A stretch of DNA of 64,000 nucleotides, taken from contig CM041783.1 in assembly GCA_023374045.1 (NCBI GenBank), positions 90,927,298-90,991,297 of the forward strand. Direction: 5' to 3'. Of this stretch, positions 25,690 through 37,427 are shown one piece after another. Under the pieces are notes generated by a model, which was not told the DNA's origin, did not search any database, and saw nothing but the letters and a program-made list of their open reading frames with translations. Numbering within the stretch: position 1 is the stretch's first letter; every line of letters starts with the position of its first letter. The stretch is from Limonium bicolor. Its lineage: Eukaryota > Streptophyta > Magnoliopsida > Caryophyllales > Plumbaginaceae. Both the position numbers and the translations under genes were made by a program.

Positions 25690-25807
25690 GTGTGAGCTGA
25701 TGGCTCCACAGTTGCTTCAAAACTTTGAGATGACTTTGGCATGTATTGGTGGCTATAGCATGCATTGGTCGCTCCGGGTTACGCCGATGGCTCTGGTATG
25801 CACTGAT
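25690..25807 (-). repeat. degenerate GATGGCTC repeats (part continuing at 31741)
   Basis: Loose repeats of GATGGCTCY-type words at 20-40-bp spacing, cut by the solo LTR at 25813 and continuing at 31741-32680. The GGCTC target duplication of the solo LTR is part of one such word. Confidence 0.65.
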
Positions 25808-26191
25808 GGCTCTGTAGACACCAAAAATTCTCACCCCATAAAGCAAATTCCGAAATAATAAATACAATAAGAGGGGTCGTCGCCTTTCTTGTCAGAACGT
25901 ACTAACGTGCTTGCCAAAATGAAACCATCATTTCATAACAAAGCTTTTAAACCAATTTTCAAAGCGTTTCATAAAAACACGATTTTGCTAAAACAAATTT
26001 TCAAACGACAATACAGTTTTAAACTCATCACGTTTTGAATCTTATTTTCAATTGTATCCCATAATTTCATCTCACTATATTATTGTTCTCATTTTTATTG
26101 CATACTTTCCTTCTGAAACAGTAGCATTTTTTTTTGGAAGAGTTATCCCGGTCTGGGCTAAAACTCTAGTTTTATTTTTTCCGTGAAGATA

Positions 26192-26275
26192 TTGATTTTC
26201 CGACTTAGTATAGCCGGTTAGCATGCTCTCCATGTAACCCAATGGTCCCGGGTTCGAGGCTCACAAATAACGGGA
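26192..26275 (+). ncRNA. tRNA-like module 1 in the solo LTR
   Basis: A box TAGTATAGCCGG (26206-26217) and B box GGTTCGAGGCT (26251-26261) are spaced 33 bp apart as in tRNA genes. The T-arm pairs poorly, so it is a degenerate tRNA or a tRNA-derived SINE head. Same orientation as the LTR. Confidence 0.5.
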
Positions 26276-26344
26276 GAGGTGTGTCTTTTCTTTTCCCTTC
26301 CGCTCACCATAGACCTTTAGTTCCGGATTTTTGTGGTAATACAC

Positions 26345-26418
26345 CGAGTTCTGTCTTAGTTCAGTCGGTGAGCATGTATTGAGGGCGCGCCAAGGCCCGG
26401 GGTTCGAATCCAGGATAG
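26345..26418 (+). ncRNA. tRNA-like module 2 in the solo LTR
   Basis: A box TAGTTCAGTCGG (26357-26368) and a perfect consensus B box GGTTCGAATCC (26401-26411), 32 bp apart. T-stem pairing is good but not perfect; T-rich sequence follows at about 26430. It lies about 155 bp upstream of the TATA-like box. Confidence 0.55.
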
Positions 26419-26565
26419 AGCAAGAGGAGGTTTTTGTTTTCTTTTTTCCAGAACACCACCCAGGCGAGGCCTTGCCTCGGTCCAGACCCAAAATCGCGGT
26501 CCTTCCCTTGGCCCAAAGACCAATCCGGTCCCAATTACATTCCTGTGAAAACCCTACTTCCTTAT

Positions 26566-26572
26566 TATAAAA
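26566..26572 (+). promoter_or_regulatory. probable TATA box of the solo LTR
   Basis: TATAAAA about 750 bp from the LTR start, downstream of the two tRNA-like modules, in the same arrangement as in the host element's LTR. Confidence 0.45.
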
Positions 26573-29159
26573 CTACAACTCAAAACCCTACTGTAGCCAC
26601 AGTTTTAATATTCAGCCATCCACTACCGTCTGGATGACTCTGGAATTCTTTTACGTCGATCATCCCTCCGACCCCTCGACTATCGACATGCAACATCACA
26701 AATTCTGAAACCCCTATCTTAATCCTCCTTCAAGCTCTAACCATGGAACTTTCTTCATACTCGATTTCTTCCTTAGCCATTGAATCACCGCGAAGAACAC
26801 CAAGCGCCAGAAAACCACCACCAACCTCGTAGCCACTCACCTCCTGAACTTCTTCTTCCTTATACTCTCCCCTTTCCCCGTCGGAAATTATCCTACCACC
26901 GTTGCCACCACAGAAGCTCCACCCGACCAACGTCCCAATCTTCCGAGTCTCCTTCCCAGTTCGCCAGAATTTCCTTGGGTTTCGCTCCAGTGTAAGCCGA
27001 CGTCTGATCTCTTCCTCTGTCCAAAGCGGGGTTTAAACTCTTCATCTTCTTTCCTCGTGTTCATTTTGGGTTACTCCCCTTTCTAAAACCGGGTTTTGAA
27101 TTCCCTATTGTTCGTTTTGGGATTATACTAGCGCCAGAGCTTCGAATCACCATTTCGAATGTCTCTGTTCGCTCCGGAGAGAAGACTTTCTTCCCCTTTG
27201 TACTCGTCCCGTCTTATGCTCACTGAGAAGATTTATGGAGTGGTTATGTAAATCGATCGTTTTCTCTATGTCATTGCTTTGATTATTCATTTTAACAAAT
27301 GTAATTTATTTTATTCTGTTCAGTTCCTTCCGTCATTTTCATTTTTTTTGGGTTTCTGGTTTCGGCCCTCTCCTATACTATCGCTCTTACTCAAAGTTGT
27401 AAACGTACCCATGAACACCGAACCCACCATGGGTCTCCGGGTTCGAGAAATGGTGCAAGATAACAGATGTTCGGATTCGCATGCAGGTCTGTGTTTAAGA
27501 TCAACTCCAGTTCCACTTTGCTTTGAATTTACTTTGAGTTTCACTATATTAAACTGGTTCCGAGAAAACGATTATTGATGCCCTTTCATGTAAAGTATTC
27601 TCGGTTCCTTCAACTGGGAACATGTCTGACTTGTGTTTGAATATTGTTCTGGTTCACTCTTTTGTTGCTCTAAGTTTAACCTACAGGAACCTTAAGCTCC
27701 CCGAGAGTATTTGTTTACCCAGAGTACTCGTTCTGATCCTATATCAGAAACAGATTCGCGGCCACCCCGAGATCCTCATGTTGTGTTTGAAGTCCACACT
27801 GTCTTTAGTATCTCTATCTCTTTCAGCCATTAGCTTATTCAACCATTTACAAGCTATAAGCTAATGCGGGTGTAAATTCTTGTTTTTCTGTGTATTGGTC
27901 TTCTTGCAGGAAGTTCTTTCTGTCCGCATCCGGGTACTCAATCTGTACCCAATTATTCTTAAGCCTTGTTGATGTTTGTGTCCTTGCATCCTGGTCTACT
28001 TACCTTTATTTATGACTTAATGTGATCTCGTATGTGACTAAACTACTGGCTAGTTATTTCGTTGCTCTTCTGAATGCTGGATCCTATGTGTCTAAGGAAA
28101 CCCTTGAGTTTAGTGATAATGCTTCAAAACTGATGTAAAGTCCCTTCTGTGTGGCTCGGTCTTGCAAAACTGGAAGATATTGAGCAAAAATGGTGGATTA
28201 AGTGTTTTAAAATCAGAAACTTAGTCCATGTCTAATCGGTTGTTGATTCTTGAGATTCTAGTTGATTTGAGTTAGGCTCTCGCCTCGACAGTTTGATACA
28301 CCAGTTTGTTTAAGTCCTAAGAGGGAGTGAAAGAAGTATCTGAGTCTGCGATGTCATTTGATGTATTAAGGTTTCGGGACTTTTTTTTCTTTAATCCGAT
28401 AATTGGTCTGTGGAGTCATTTCCTTCACGTGATTGAAGCATGTTTACTGAACGAAGATGGTAGAAGGGAGTGCATTGGAAAATAACCAGAACAGGAATAA
28501 CAAGATTCAAATTATCAATACATTGTGGGTTTTGTCATCACTTTCTTGTCAAATCGGAACTCTGTTTGGTCGCTAGGCGTAATAAAACAAGAAAGTTCTC
28601 CTAGAACTTGGCCAGCAATATTCTATCATGTTTTTTTTTCGCCTAACAGTTTGATTCATTGTTTACCTTGATTATTGATTAATTCTTTCATCATGTATAT
28701 AATGCGTTATTTCTTTTTTTTTATTATACTTTTCAATTCTCGTATTTAACTAAGCCCTAGTTACTAGACCTTTAGGACCAAGCCTTAGGATAGAGGGTGA
28801 ACCCTAAGATTTAGGTGGGCCATGGTCCCACCTAATAAGTTGGGTGATCCCTAAACCCAAACCACATTTATTAATAATTTTGTAAATAATAACAGCATTC
28901 TCAGATTTCATCCTAGTCGATCCATCATTCCTTCCGAATCCTCCAAAGATTAAACCAAGTCCTAAATTGTCTCTCTAATTTTTCGTCATTCATTTTTATT
29001 CTGACTTTGATTGAACTTTTCAAAACCCTTTCTGATTTCTTCAAGTTGGCCCAATTGCCTTGCTTCGGCCCAAACCCAAAAGGCCCATGGCCCACGCTCA
29101 AGAAGCCCACAACCCAAGTCCAAAGAAAAGGCCCCAAGCCCGAAGCCTTAAGTCCACAA

Positions 29160-29610
29160 AACTCACGGCCCAACTCCACTATGTCTGGCCCAAACCTTGA
29201 CCAAGACCCAATCTTGTCCAACTTTGACTTGGTCCAATTTTGACCAACTCGAAATTTGACCCGGTCTAGCTTTGACCAACCCCACTTTGACCAAGGCCTA
29301 ATCCGGTCCGATCTTGACCTTGACCCCAAACTTTGACCTTGATCCAACTGTAACTCGGTCCAACTTTGACCAACCCAACTTTGACCTTGATCCAACTGTA
29401 ACTCGGTCCAACTTTGACCAACCCAACTTTGACCAATCCAACTTTGACCCAACTCGTTTTCCAACCCCAATCCGAAGTCAATTCAACCCAATTCAAACCC
29501 AACTCATTTCAATTCAGTCCAATTCAATCCATTTCAATCCCATTCAGTTCACATTCAAAATCCAATTCAAACTCAACTTGTAAATCCCATTCAAACTCCA
29601 AAAATCCAAA
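29160..29610 (+). repeat. low-complexity TTTGACC and CAATTCAA tracts in the solo LTR
   Basis: A unit with CCAACTTTGACCAACCC and CCTTGATCCAACTGTAACTCGG is tandemly repeated at about 29290-29450, followed by CAATTCAA-rich words, the reverse-complement counterpart of the GAATTGAA tract in the host LTRs. Confidence 0.75.
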
Positions 29611-30935
29611 AACATTCCTCAGTATTTAGCTTTAGTTCGAAAATCCCAAAAAATCTTCTTTCTCAAATTTTGAACAATCATTTCACTCAAATCTCATCAG
29701 GTTTTCAAAGGAACCATTTTGTGGAATTTTAAAGGAAAAACTCTTCTCACATCACAGAAAACTCTTCTCAAATGCAGAAAGTTCTTCTCACATATACTGA
29801 AAGTTTTCTCCTAAAAACATTTCTCAAAATCAGTGTTTCTTCATCGAGAATTCCGAACAACTTCAAAGATTTTCTAATTCAGTTTTCAAACCCCAAAATA
29901 AAACCGTTTTCGGGGAGCAAGAAATGTCTAACCCCTTCAAAAGCATTTCCCCCATGGTTAGAACATCACTTGTCTTCCTTCCCAAAATAAAAATCCGAGG
30001 CGGGGCACTGGGGTCATAACCTCCCTTGTCGCAGTCTGGATCTCTTTAGGCGGGGCATTAGGGTGACAAACCTCCCCTAATTGCAGCCTAGATTTTTACA
30101 AGGCGGGGTGCTAGGGAAGTAACGACCTTCCTAGTTGCAGCCGGGATTTTAGAATCGTCTAACTCTCTTCCGCTCGATTTCAGTTGTTTTCGGTTTTTAA
30201 CGTTTTAAAACCCGGGAGTTAGAGACGTTGTTAGGGTTCGACCGAGAACATCTCATTCATGCTGTTTCTCTCTGAATCCTATCTTTCGACATAAATTCAT
30301 TGCCCCATCTTTCGAGCCTCGGCACTTACCATTAATTAAGTGTCGTGTTCGAGGGGGTACATAGGGTAATCCCTCGGGATTATCCGCCCTTTTACAACAA
30401 AAAATGATTTTTCGATTTGAAAAACTTTAAGAGAGACAATTTTGACACTCATTCCTCCAAACAATTCAGTCCACCATCATCACACTCCAAATTTAAAATA
30501 TCCCAAAACATCAATCCTCTCAAACCTCAAACTTGAAAAACTCGGGATCTCCCTTCAAATACCAATTGCCTCACACACTCAAATAATCTTCAAAACTCCA
30601 AATCACTTCATACCCAAATCTTCATTCAACTCCAACTCGCATTAAACGCAAATCCTCTTACAAATTCCAACTTCATTCAAACTTCCAAAGTCTCACAGAC
30701 CCGAGCGTCTCACAGACTCGAACATCTCACGAACTCGAATGTCTCACGGACCCGAGTGTCTCACAGACTCAATCATTCTGAGATTTCAATGTCTCACAGA
30801 CCTGGGCGTCTCACAGACTCCAACCTCCCAGAACCCGAAACTTCTTGAAACTTCGAATCCTTCTAAATCTCAAACACTACAAATACCCTCAAGCTCTACA
30901 AACATCAAAACTTCCAAAACCCAAACATAGCTGAA

Positions 30936-30975
30936 CTACGTAAGGTCTGATCTCAACAGGGAGTTGAGTACGTAG
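30936..30975 (+). promoter_or_regulatory. conserved 40-nt hairpin (solo LTR copy)
   Basis: CTACGTA and TACGTAG outer arms, CTCAAC/GTTGAG inner arms. It sits about 760 bp before the LTR end, the same relative place as in the host element's LTRs. Confidence 0.7.
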
Positions 30976-31740
30976 GCAGCCCATCTAGGGTGCGACCCCA
31001 TTCCAAACAAAAAATCATTTTCCCCTTCTAAGGTGGTTCTCATATCTCTCAAACCTTCTTCAACACTCACATACTTCAAACCCTCAGACACTAGGTCCTG
31101 TCTATTCATTCAACCTCAGACTTTTCCCAATACTCATTCTATACCCGTCCGAATTAACCCGTTCTTCATGGCGCTAGCTTGGCAGAAAAGCTCGCCTCAT
31201 CCACTCTCTTCCTCAGCCCCACTCACATCCTATCCTTTGGCTTTAATTGAATCTCTCTAATAAGGTTTTGAAAGAGGACAATCCCGATAATTGGAGACCG
31301 AGGTTTCCTCGGGCACCAATCCGAAGTCGTGGTCGTTGCCACTTCTAAGGGGTGTAACCCAGTACGAACCCACAATAGAATCTCTGACGCAACCAGCTAA
31401 GTCCTTTCCATAAGTAGCAAATTCAGAGTCAATCAACGGTTCTTAGAACCCTCCTCCTCCCTTCCTAGTTCCTTAGGTCAAACTAGGTGGCGACTCTAGT
31501 CAACTCCGCCTTACAGAGGCATAAGTCCGCGTGGAGCCCATCGAGAGCGGGTGTAGTGCACACTTGCACTCCCCTTTATGCTTTCTGGGAAAGACGGACG
31601 ATAGAGTAGGTATTTGAGGGATGCTAGATTAACGGGTTTTCACCCTCCACAGAATGGCATTTTCTAGGATCTAGACTTCTCAGCTAGAACCGTATTTAAA
31701 TAGACCCCCCTCATACCGAAAAATCACCCTCCACAGGCTC

Positions 31741-32680
31741 CGGTGTGGCCAACGGTCCGGGGTGGTTGGTGGGTTTTGATATGACAGTGAACTTGAGAAT
31801 GGTCGATGGTCTTGATGCGGTTGTTGAAGTTCGAGGTGACTGATCGGTTGGCTCCATCTGATGGATTTGTTGTGGGTGAACTTGTTATCATACTGAATTA
31901 CCAAACATGGTTGGATGTCTTCGGTGTAGTTCTGATCATGGCTCCGGGATGGCTCCGTCATAATTCATGACCCCATTGTGAGTAACGGCTCTGGGATGGT
32001 CGGTGGGTCTCGATTTGAGTGAAGATTATCGGGATGGTAGGTGGGTTTCGATTTTGATTGGATTTTGAGTCGAATGGTGGGATTCGATTTGGATTGGATT
32101 TTGAGTTGAATGGTGGGTTGATGTGATTAGTGGATTTTGATGTGGTTGATGTTTTTGTGGTGATGAATGGCTTCGGTGTGGCTCCGGAATAGCTTCAATG
32201 TGACTCCGAGGGGAAGAAGGGGGAGTTTTTTCCTTTGAGGTGGTCGCACCCTGGATGGGCTGCCTACGTACTCAATTCCATATTGAGATCAGACCATACG
32301 TAGTTCGATCCTCTTTGAGCAAGGTCTTGGTGGCGAATTGGCTCCGACAGGGATTTGAGGTGGCTCCCGTGTTGTTCTCGAACCGTTGGGATGACCCCTG
32401 TGTAGTTCCAAGGATGGTTTCAATGTCGGATGATGGCTCCCATACGGCTCTAGCTTGGCTTTGGGAGTGGTGTCGATGAGGCTCGAGCATGAAACTAGAT
32501 GGCTCCAGCATGGTCTACGCAAAGCTCTGGATGGCTTCAAAATGGTTTAATGCAGCCCGAGTATAGCCTGGGATGGCTCAGAAATGATTCAATGCAGCTC
32601 AAGGTAGCCCGGGATGGCTCTGAGATGGTTCGATATAGCTTGATGATGGCCAGGGATGGCTCTAGTTGACATCTTTTGAT
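31741..32680 (-). repeat. degenerate GATGGCTCYRG repeats of the Ogre-like internal region
   Basis: More than 20 irregularly spaced GATGGCTC, ATGGCTTCG and GGCTCTGGGATGG words. With 25690-25807 it forms one array before the solo LTR insertion. It also contains an extra copy of the LTR hairpin (32264-32303) with its GTCGCACCCTGGATGGGC context. Confidence 0.7.
32264..32303 (-). promoter_or_regulatory. conserved 40-nt hairpin (internal copy)
   Basis: Same architecture as the LTR copies, but the inner stem is CTCAAT/ATTGAG instead of CTCAAC/GTTGAG, a compensatory change. The outer CTACGTA/TACGTAG stem is unchanged. Confidence 0.7.
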
Positions 32681-35600
32681 CAAAAGTTACGCTTCAACAC
32701 TGCAACTGAAGTCGACTTTGAGCGAGACTAGGCATAGTTCTTACCGGTCGGATGTGATGATGAATTGGTTATGATGCATGCAGATATTAAATGTCGGATA
32801 CGATGCAAAATGCATATGCAATTTTTGGAGAGAAGGTATGGCCTTATCTTTATTAATATGAGGTTTACGAATATAAGACATCTTTGGTTCGATCTTGAGT
32901 GATTGTTCAACTGGAATGCGTGAATCACTTTCCTCTCACGGAGGGATATGGGTCAATCTCTTGTGAGTGTGGTTGTGTGTGCTAATGGTGTGATGATGCT
33001 CTCGATGCTCGGAGTAGTATTTTCCTTAGAATTTCTTTCGAGGTTATGAACTTTCTGTTCCTCACAAATTCCTCACCTGCAATGGGGTAGGCCGATTATG
33101 ATTTGGTGGTTCAGTCGAAGAGTCACTCGCACTCTAACGACCTTGTGAGATTAGGTCACACTCATTCGCTAACGGTCCCTTTGGTATGACGGGACATGTT
33201 GATAACAAGTACGAAACTTATGATTCATGTTTCAGATCCGATACTTTCGGTCAACGCTCATCAACTAACGAGTCAGAGGTCTTTTATTGGGTTATAACGG
33301 GGCTGAGGGTATGATGTATGTTACATGGGACTGGAGGATTTATTTGGGAATTGTGGAGCTTTTGTGCAATAGAGGACGTGTTTCGCCTTTGCCATGGGTG
33401 GAATGATTGGACGGGTTTTGATAACCTTTTATTGGTTTCTATGGGACATCATTGGTCCTTCTGATTTGGATTTCTCCTTCTTGCCTCTTCTGGTGTTCGA
33501 TTTGAACTTTCTTCTCATTTTGTTTTTTGAAACTGCATTTGGCTCATCAACTTTCTCAAGCGTTTCTGCTTTGTATTTTGGCTTTCAGCTTTGGAGTGCA
33601 TTGACTCATCGATCTTCTTGAACATTTCGGTGTTCTTTTTTTGTGTTTGGCTTTGGAGTTGCATCGACTCACTGATTTCTGCTTTCCTCAAGCATTTTGT
33701 TTGTTGCTTTTGTGAAGATGGTGGGGAGGGACCATGGCTCCGGCTCCTTTGAGATCCTCTATTGCAAGGGCAAGTAAGTATATGTACGTGGGTTGGCATG
33801 TTGTGGAGTTCACAGAAAAAGGTTTATCGTGAAAGGCTCAGCGGGGCTCACTAAGGGATTATGTACAGGGCAGTTAAAGCTTTTTGGTTTTGTGGGGATT
33901 TTGATCCTAAGTGCCTCGTCATTCTCATTATTCAATGATTGTTTTCTTACTCTTCTCAAATCTTTGCATGAATCACAGTTCGTATCATGTTTATCGACAT
34001 TGCTCTCACTATGATTTGTGCCTCTCCATGTGCTGAAGGAATGCACATGTCGCTCGTGGTTTTACCTCAATTGGAACTCTTTACCTTCCCTCATCACTCA
34101 ATGGATTGTCCAAAACACTCATTTGAAATTCGAAGGAAAATACCGCTCTTTGTACACTACTCACTTTGGTTTGTGGTGCTGATTTTGATTGGACCCTTGA
34201 GTTCATTGACGGGTCAAGAGTTTAGTGATTCAAACACTATGTTCAAACAATCAATCAAGCTTTTCACCGAAGACATCGTTTCGATATGGGAGTATGCAAA
34301 TGCAATTATCTACAGTGCAATGTGATGTGGTAATATGGAATTACTATGTATAGGATGCATGAAATGATGAGTATGAAAATGACTCATTCGAATTTTTGTT
34401 TGATTTTTTTTTGCTTGTTTTTTTTTGGATGCAATGCATGAGTGGTAAGGTTATGACTAGTCTCGCTTGAGCCGAACTCAGCTTGCGGTTCATGAAGCTC
34501 ATCCCGTCCTTGTAAGCCCTGAAGAAGGTCAAGTTGTCGGATGTGATGTGAGAGAAGTTGTTTCAAAATGGTATTTGGTCGATGATTGGCTCCTGGGATT
34601 TTGGAATTTTAGGGAGTGAAAACTCCCGCATGGTGATCCCATGATATGACAGTGACTGCATTTTTTGGGATTTTTGAAGGTATTTTTTATTTTGGGATTT
34701 TTTGGATGTATGACTTTTTTGGATTTTTGGATGTGTGATTTTTTTGGAATTTTTTTTTTGTGCATGCTTTTTTGTGGTTGTTGGTCTCTATGTACATGGT
34801 ATGCTGAATGGGAAAAAAAAGTTTGAATGCTCGGTATTTCTTGCTATCACTTCGAATATCATGTCGCCACTCATAGACAAAGACCGTTATTCACCTGCAA
34901 ACACGACCATTATTGTAGAAAGAATAATCTGACAAATGTTTGCATGCTTGAAAAATGGGATGGATGCTCTTGTGAGGTGTGTTGGAAATGTAACATGTGA
35001 TTATGCATTTTCCTAAGATGAGTGTGATTCATGCATGATTAATGAATTTGAACTGAATGAGAATGCATGCGACTCTTTTCCTTTCTGCCATGAATGTGTT
35101 GCATGCTTTTGTTTGTTGGTTGTTTTATTAGCTTGTTCCCAAAAGAAGCTACATTTTAGAAAAACGGTTTTGAAAAACGTGTTTCCGAAGTGGTGGATTT
35201 TCGCAGTAGGAATTTTGACGCTCGGTCATTCGCAAATAAAATAGGGAGTGGGGGACCCTATACACATTGATCTAAATAAATTCAAAGGGAATGTACAACC
35301 TATACACAAAATCTATTCAGAATTTGACAAGAGAGAAAAGAATGCTAGGGGAAAACCTATACATCGGTTCTAAAAGTCATTAAATGGGGGAGTTTGAGCT
35401 TAAAAACTTCTCCCGAATTCTTCTGCTTCGTCCTTGAGCTTCTGACTGGCAACTTGTTCATGTTTGGGCTTCTGATTGGCCGCTTGTTCGTCTTCGGGAT
35501 CTTAGCCAGCTACTCGCTCGTCTTATGGCTCTTGCAGCAAAGCGGTATTGTGATCCAACAAAACCGGTTGGTGTTCTTCTAACTCTCAAAAATTTTGAAC

Positions 35601-37406
35601 TCGAACAATCAGTGCTGGTCTTCATGTCTCTTGCCTCAGTTGTGCACCTCTGATTTTCGGTTAGACTGTAGTTGTTGATCTTCATGCGCGCCATCTGGCT
35701 CCGAACGAGGGAAATAAGGGGCATTTTTTTGAGAAAGAAAAGGTGAATGATCAAGCACAAATTCTTTGTGAAAATCCATCACTTATATGAAAACACGAAT
35801 GACTAGTACGCTCCACGGTAATGAACCGCTGCTCTTGAAGGTGGGTTGAACTTCAAAAATAGCGGGTCGGAACATGGGGACTAATCATTTATTTTGAAAT
35901 ACTTTTATGAAATCAACTTTGAAAACTATTTTGAAAAACAAGTTAGAGATAATATCCGTGAAAAATGTTGCTTAAAATTTGTTTGTAAAAAGCATGTTTT
36001 TGAAATCCGTTTTTGAAATGAAATTTTATGAAAGTATTGTTTTGAAAAAATCATTTATAAACAGTAGATTTTTGAAATTTATTCTTGTTAAACCGCTTGA
36101 CAAAGTTTATTTTTTTGGAAAACTTTGATTGAAACCGATCTTGAAAACTGTTCTGGAAATAACAATTTTGAAATCATTAGAGATGAACGACTTTGAAGAT
36201 ATTTCATTAGAGCGTTCGACATGATTCATTTTTGAAACGTGATCACACATAGATGTAAGTGTAAAATAAAAATCGTGGCTGATTTTATGTGGAGCTGAGT
36301 GCGAATGATTGGGATAATCACCTTCCAGGTCAATCAATGCCTCCATACCACCGGGGGAACCATCGTCCCTTCACTGTTCATCTCTCGGGTTTTATCTCTG
36401 TTACGCCTTATGGGGCGTGTCATAAAGAAAGTCCGGAGTGCTTAAGTTCGAAAGGTCAGGATACCCGAAATGATACAGCCACACGAGCCACGGCCGGTGA
36501 TTATCACACATACTCACTTTCCGGAAAACTTGGGGAAGTACTGCATGGGGTCGGGTTTCCCGTCGTCTGCACGGTCAGGTGTGTCTAAAGTCCAAATTAT
36601 TCGCTGACTACGTTGTGCCATGTATGGGTATCCGGTAAATACGGATCCTCTATGGACGTGTAGCGTGACATCAGGCTTTAGAGACACCCGTGGTGCAGAG
36701 GACACTTGGAGAGCTGAGCCCATGCAATCTTCAGGGTAATGCAAAGGGTGGTCAGACAGGCGGCATACAAGGAGGTGACTACCCATAACCCATCCTTGAC
36801 ACGGGACTAGGCCTGGACACTGAAGGCACAGAGTTCACTATATGCTGGCTTTGACTCGAAAAGGTAAGTTTTGAAGGATCATGAGTTTTCAAGGTGTAGA
36901 TACTACGATCATACCGCCTCGTGTGCATAGTCCTTACTACGAAGGGCATCTGCTCATGGGGAATCAATTGTGGACCAATATTTATCCCGACCGCAAATAT
37001 CAAGGGTGACACAGAGGAATGCATGTCCTAAGCTACCCTATGCACCCACCTCAGGACTATTCCTAACAGTTCAATATCACAACCAAAAAGCGGTAAATAA
37101 ATGCGCAGGCAAAGAGAGGGAAGAAGTTAGACCCCTAATGGGCCCACCTACCTGAAGTTCCTGCAAGTTAGTCTAGCATAATCACACAATTATGTAGCAA
37201 GCAAAGCGCACATGGCAAGCAAAGTCGAGTATAAGCTACACACTCTCATCCTAGCTATCCTCACCAATCACACTCTAAGTGTGGAGTAGAGTAATCCTAA
37301 TGACTTTCGAAATGAATCTCTTGAAGGTTTTGAAAAGTGGGGAAGTCCCGACAATTTTGAATGGAGTTCAGTCTTCCTTGAGTTTAAGAAAAACTTACTC
37401 AAGTTT
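32681..37406 (-). mobile_element. Ogre-like internal leader region, no recognisable gene
   Basis: Between the PBS and the GATGGCTC array. Reading frames are at most about 112 codons. Those on the element strand (for example 36786-36514, 37024-36779, 33799-33515) match no family I know, and the longest (33987-34325) is antisense. Ogre elements normally carry a unique ORF1 before gag; a remnant could be here but I cannot identify one. Confidence 0.5.
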
Positions 37407-37424
37407 TCCCCAGCAGAGTCGCCA
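37407..37424 (-). promoter_or_regulatory. primer-binding site of the Ogre-like element
   Basis: The minus strand reads TGGCGACTCTGCTGGGGA, three bases inside the 5' LTR end. This PBS type is characteristic of plant Tat/Ogre elements (reported, as I recall, to match a tRNA-Arg). It fixes the element orientation as minus. Confidence 0.8.
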
Positions 37425-37427
37425 TTC

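Larger units (their letters stand above)
25813..31735 (+). mobile_element. 5.9-kb solo LTR, Ogre-like relative, + orientation
   Basis: It runs from TGTAGACACC to CCTCCACA on the + strand, flanked by a perfect 5-bp duplication GGCTC (25808-25812 and 31736-31740). Both ends resemble the host element's LTR, inverted, but the middle differs, so it is a related subfamily. No PBS, PPT or internal region lies beside it, as expected after recombination between two LTRs. Contents: two tRNA-like modules (26192-26415), a TATA box near 26566, a Gln/Asn-free low-complexity TTTGACC tract (about 29160-29460), and the conserved hairpin at 30936-30975. The short frames in it are not supported as genes. Confidence 0.85.

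Noticed and set aside
28925..29470. 181-codon minus frame with repeated GQSWVGQSW units
   Set aside because: Translation of the TTTGACC minisatellite in the solo LTR, antisense to it and without domain support.
33987..34325. 112-codon + frame as a possible gene in the Ogre-like leader
   Set aside because: Antisense to the element, no family resemblance, and not supported by a second copy.
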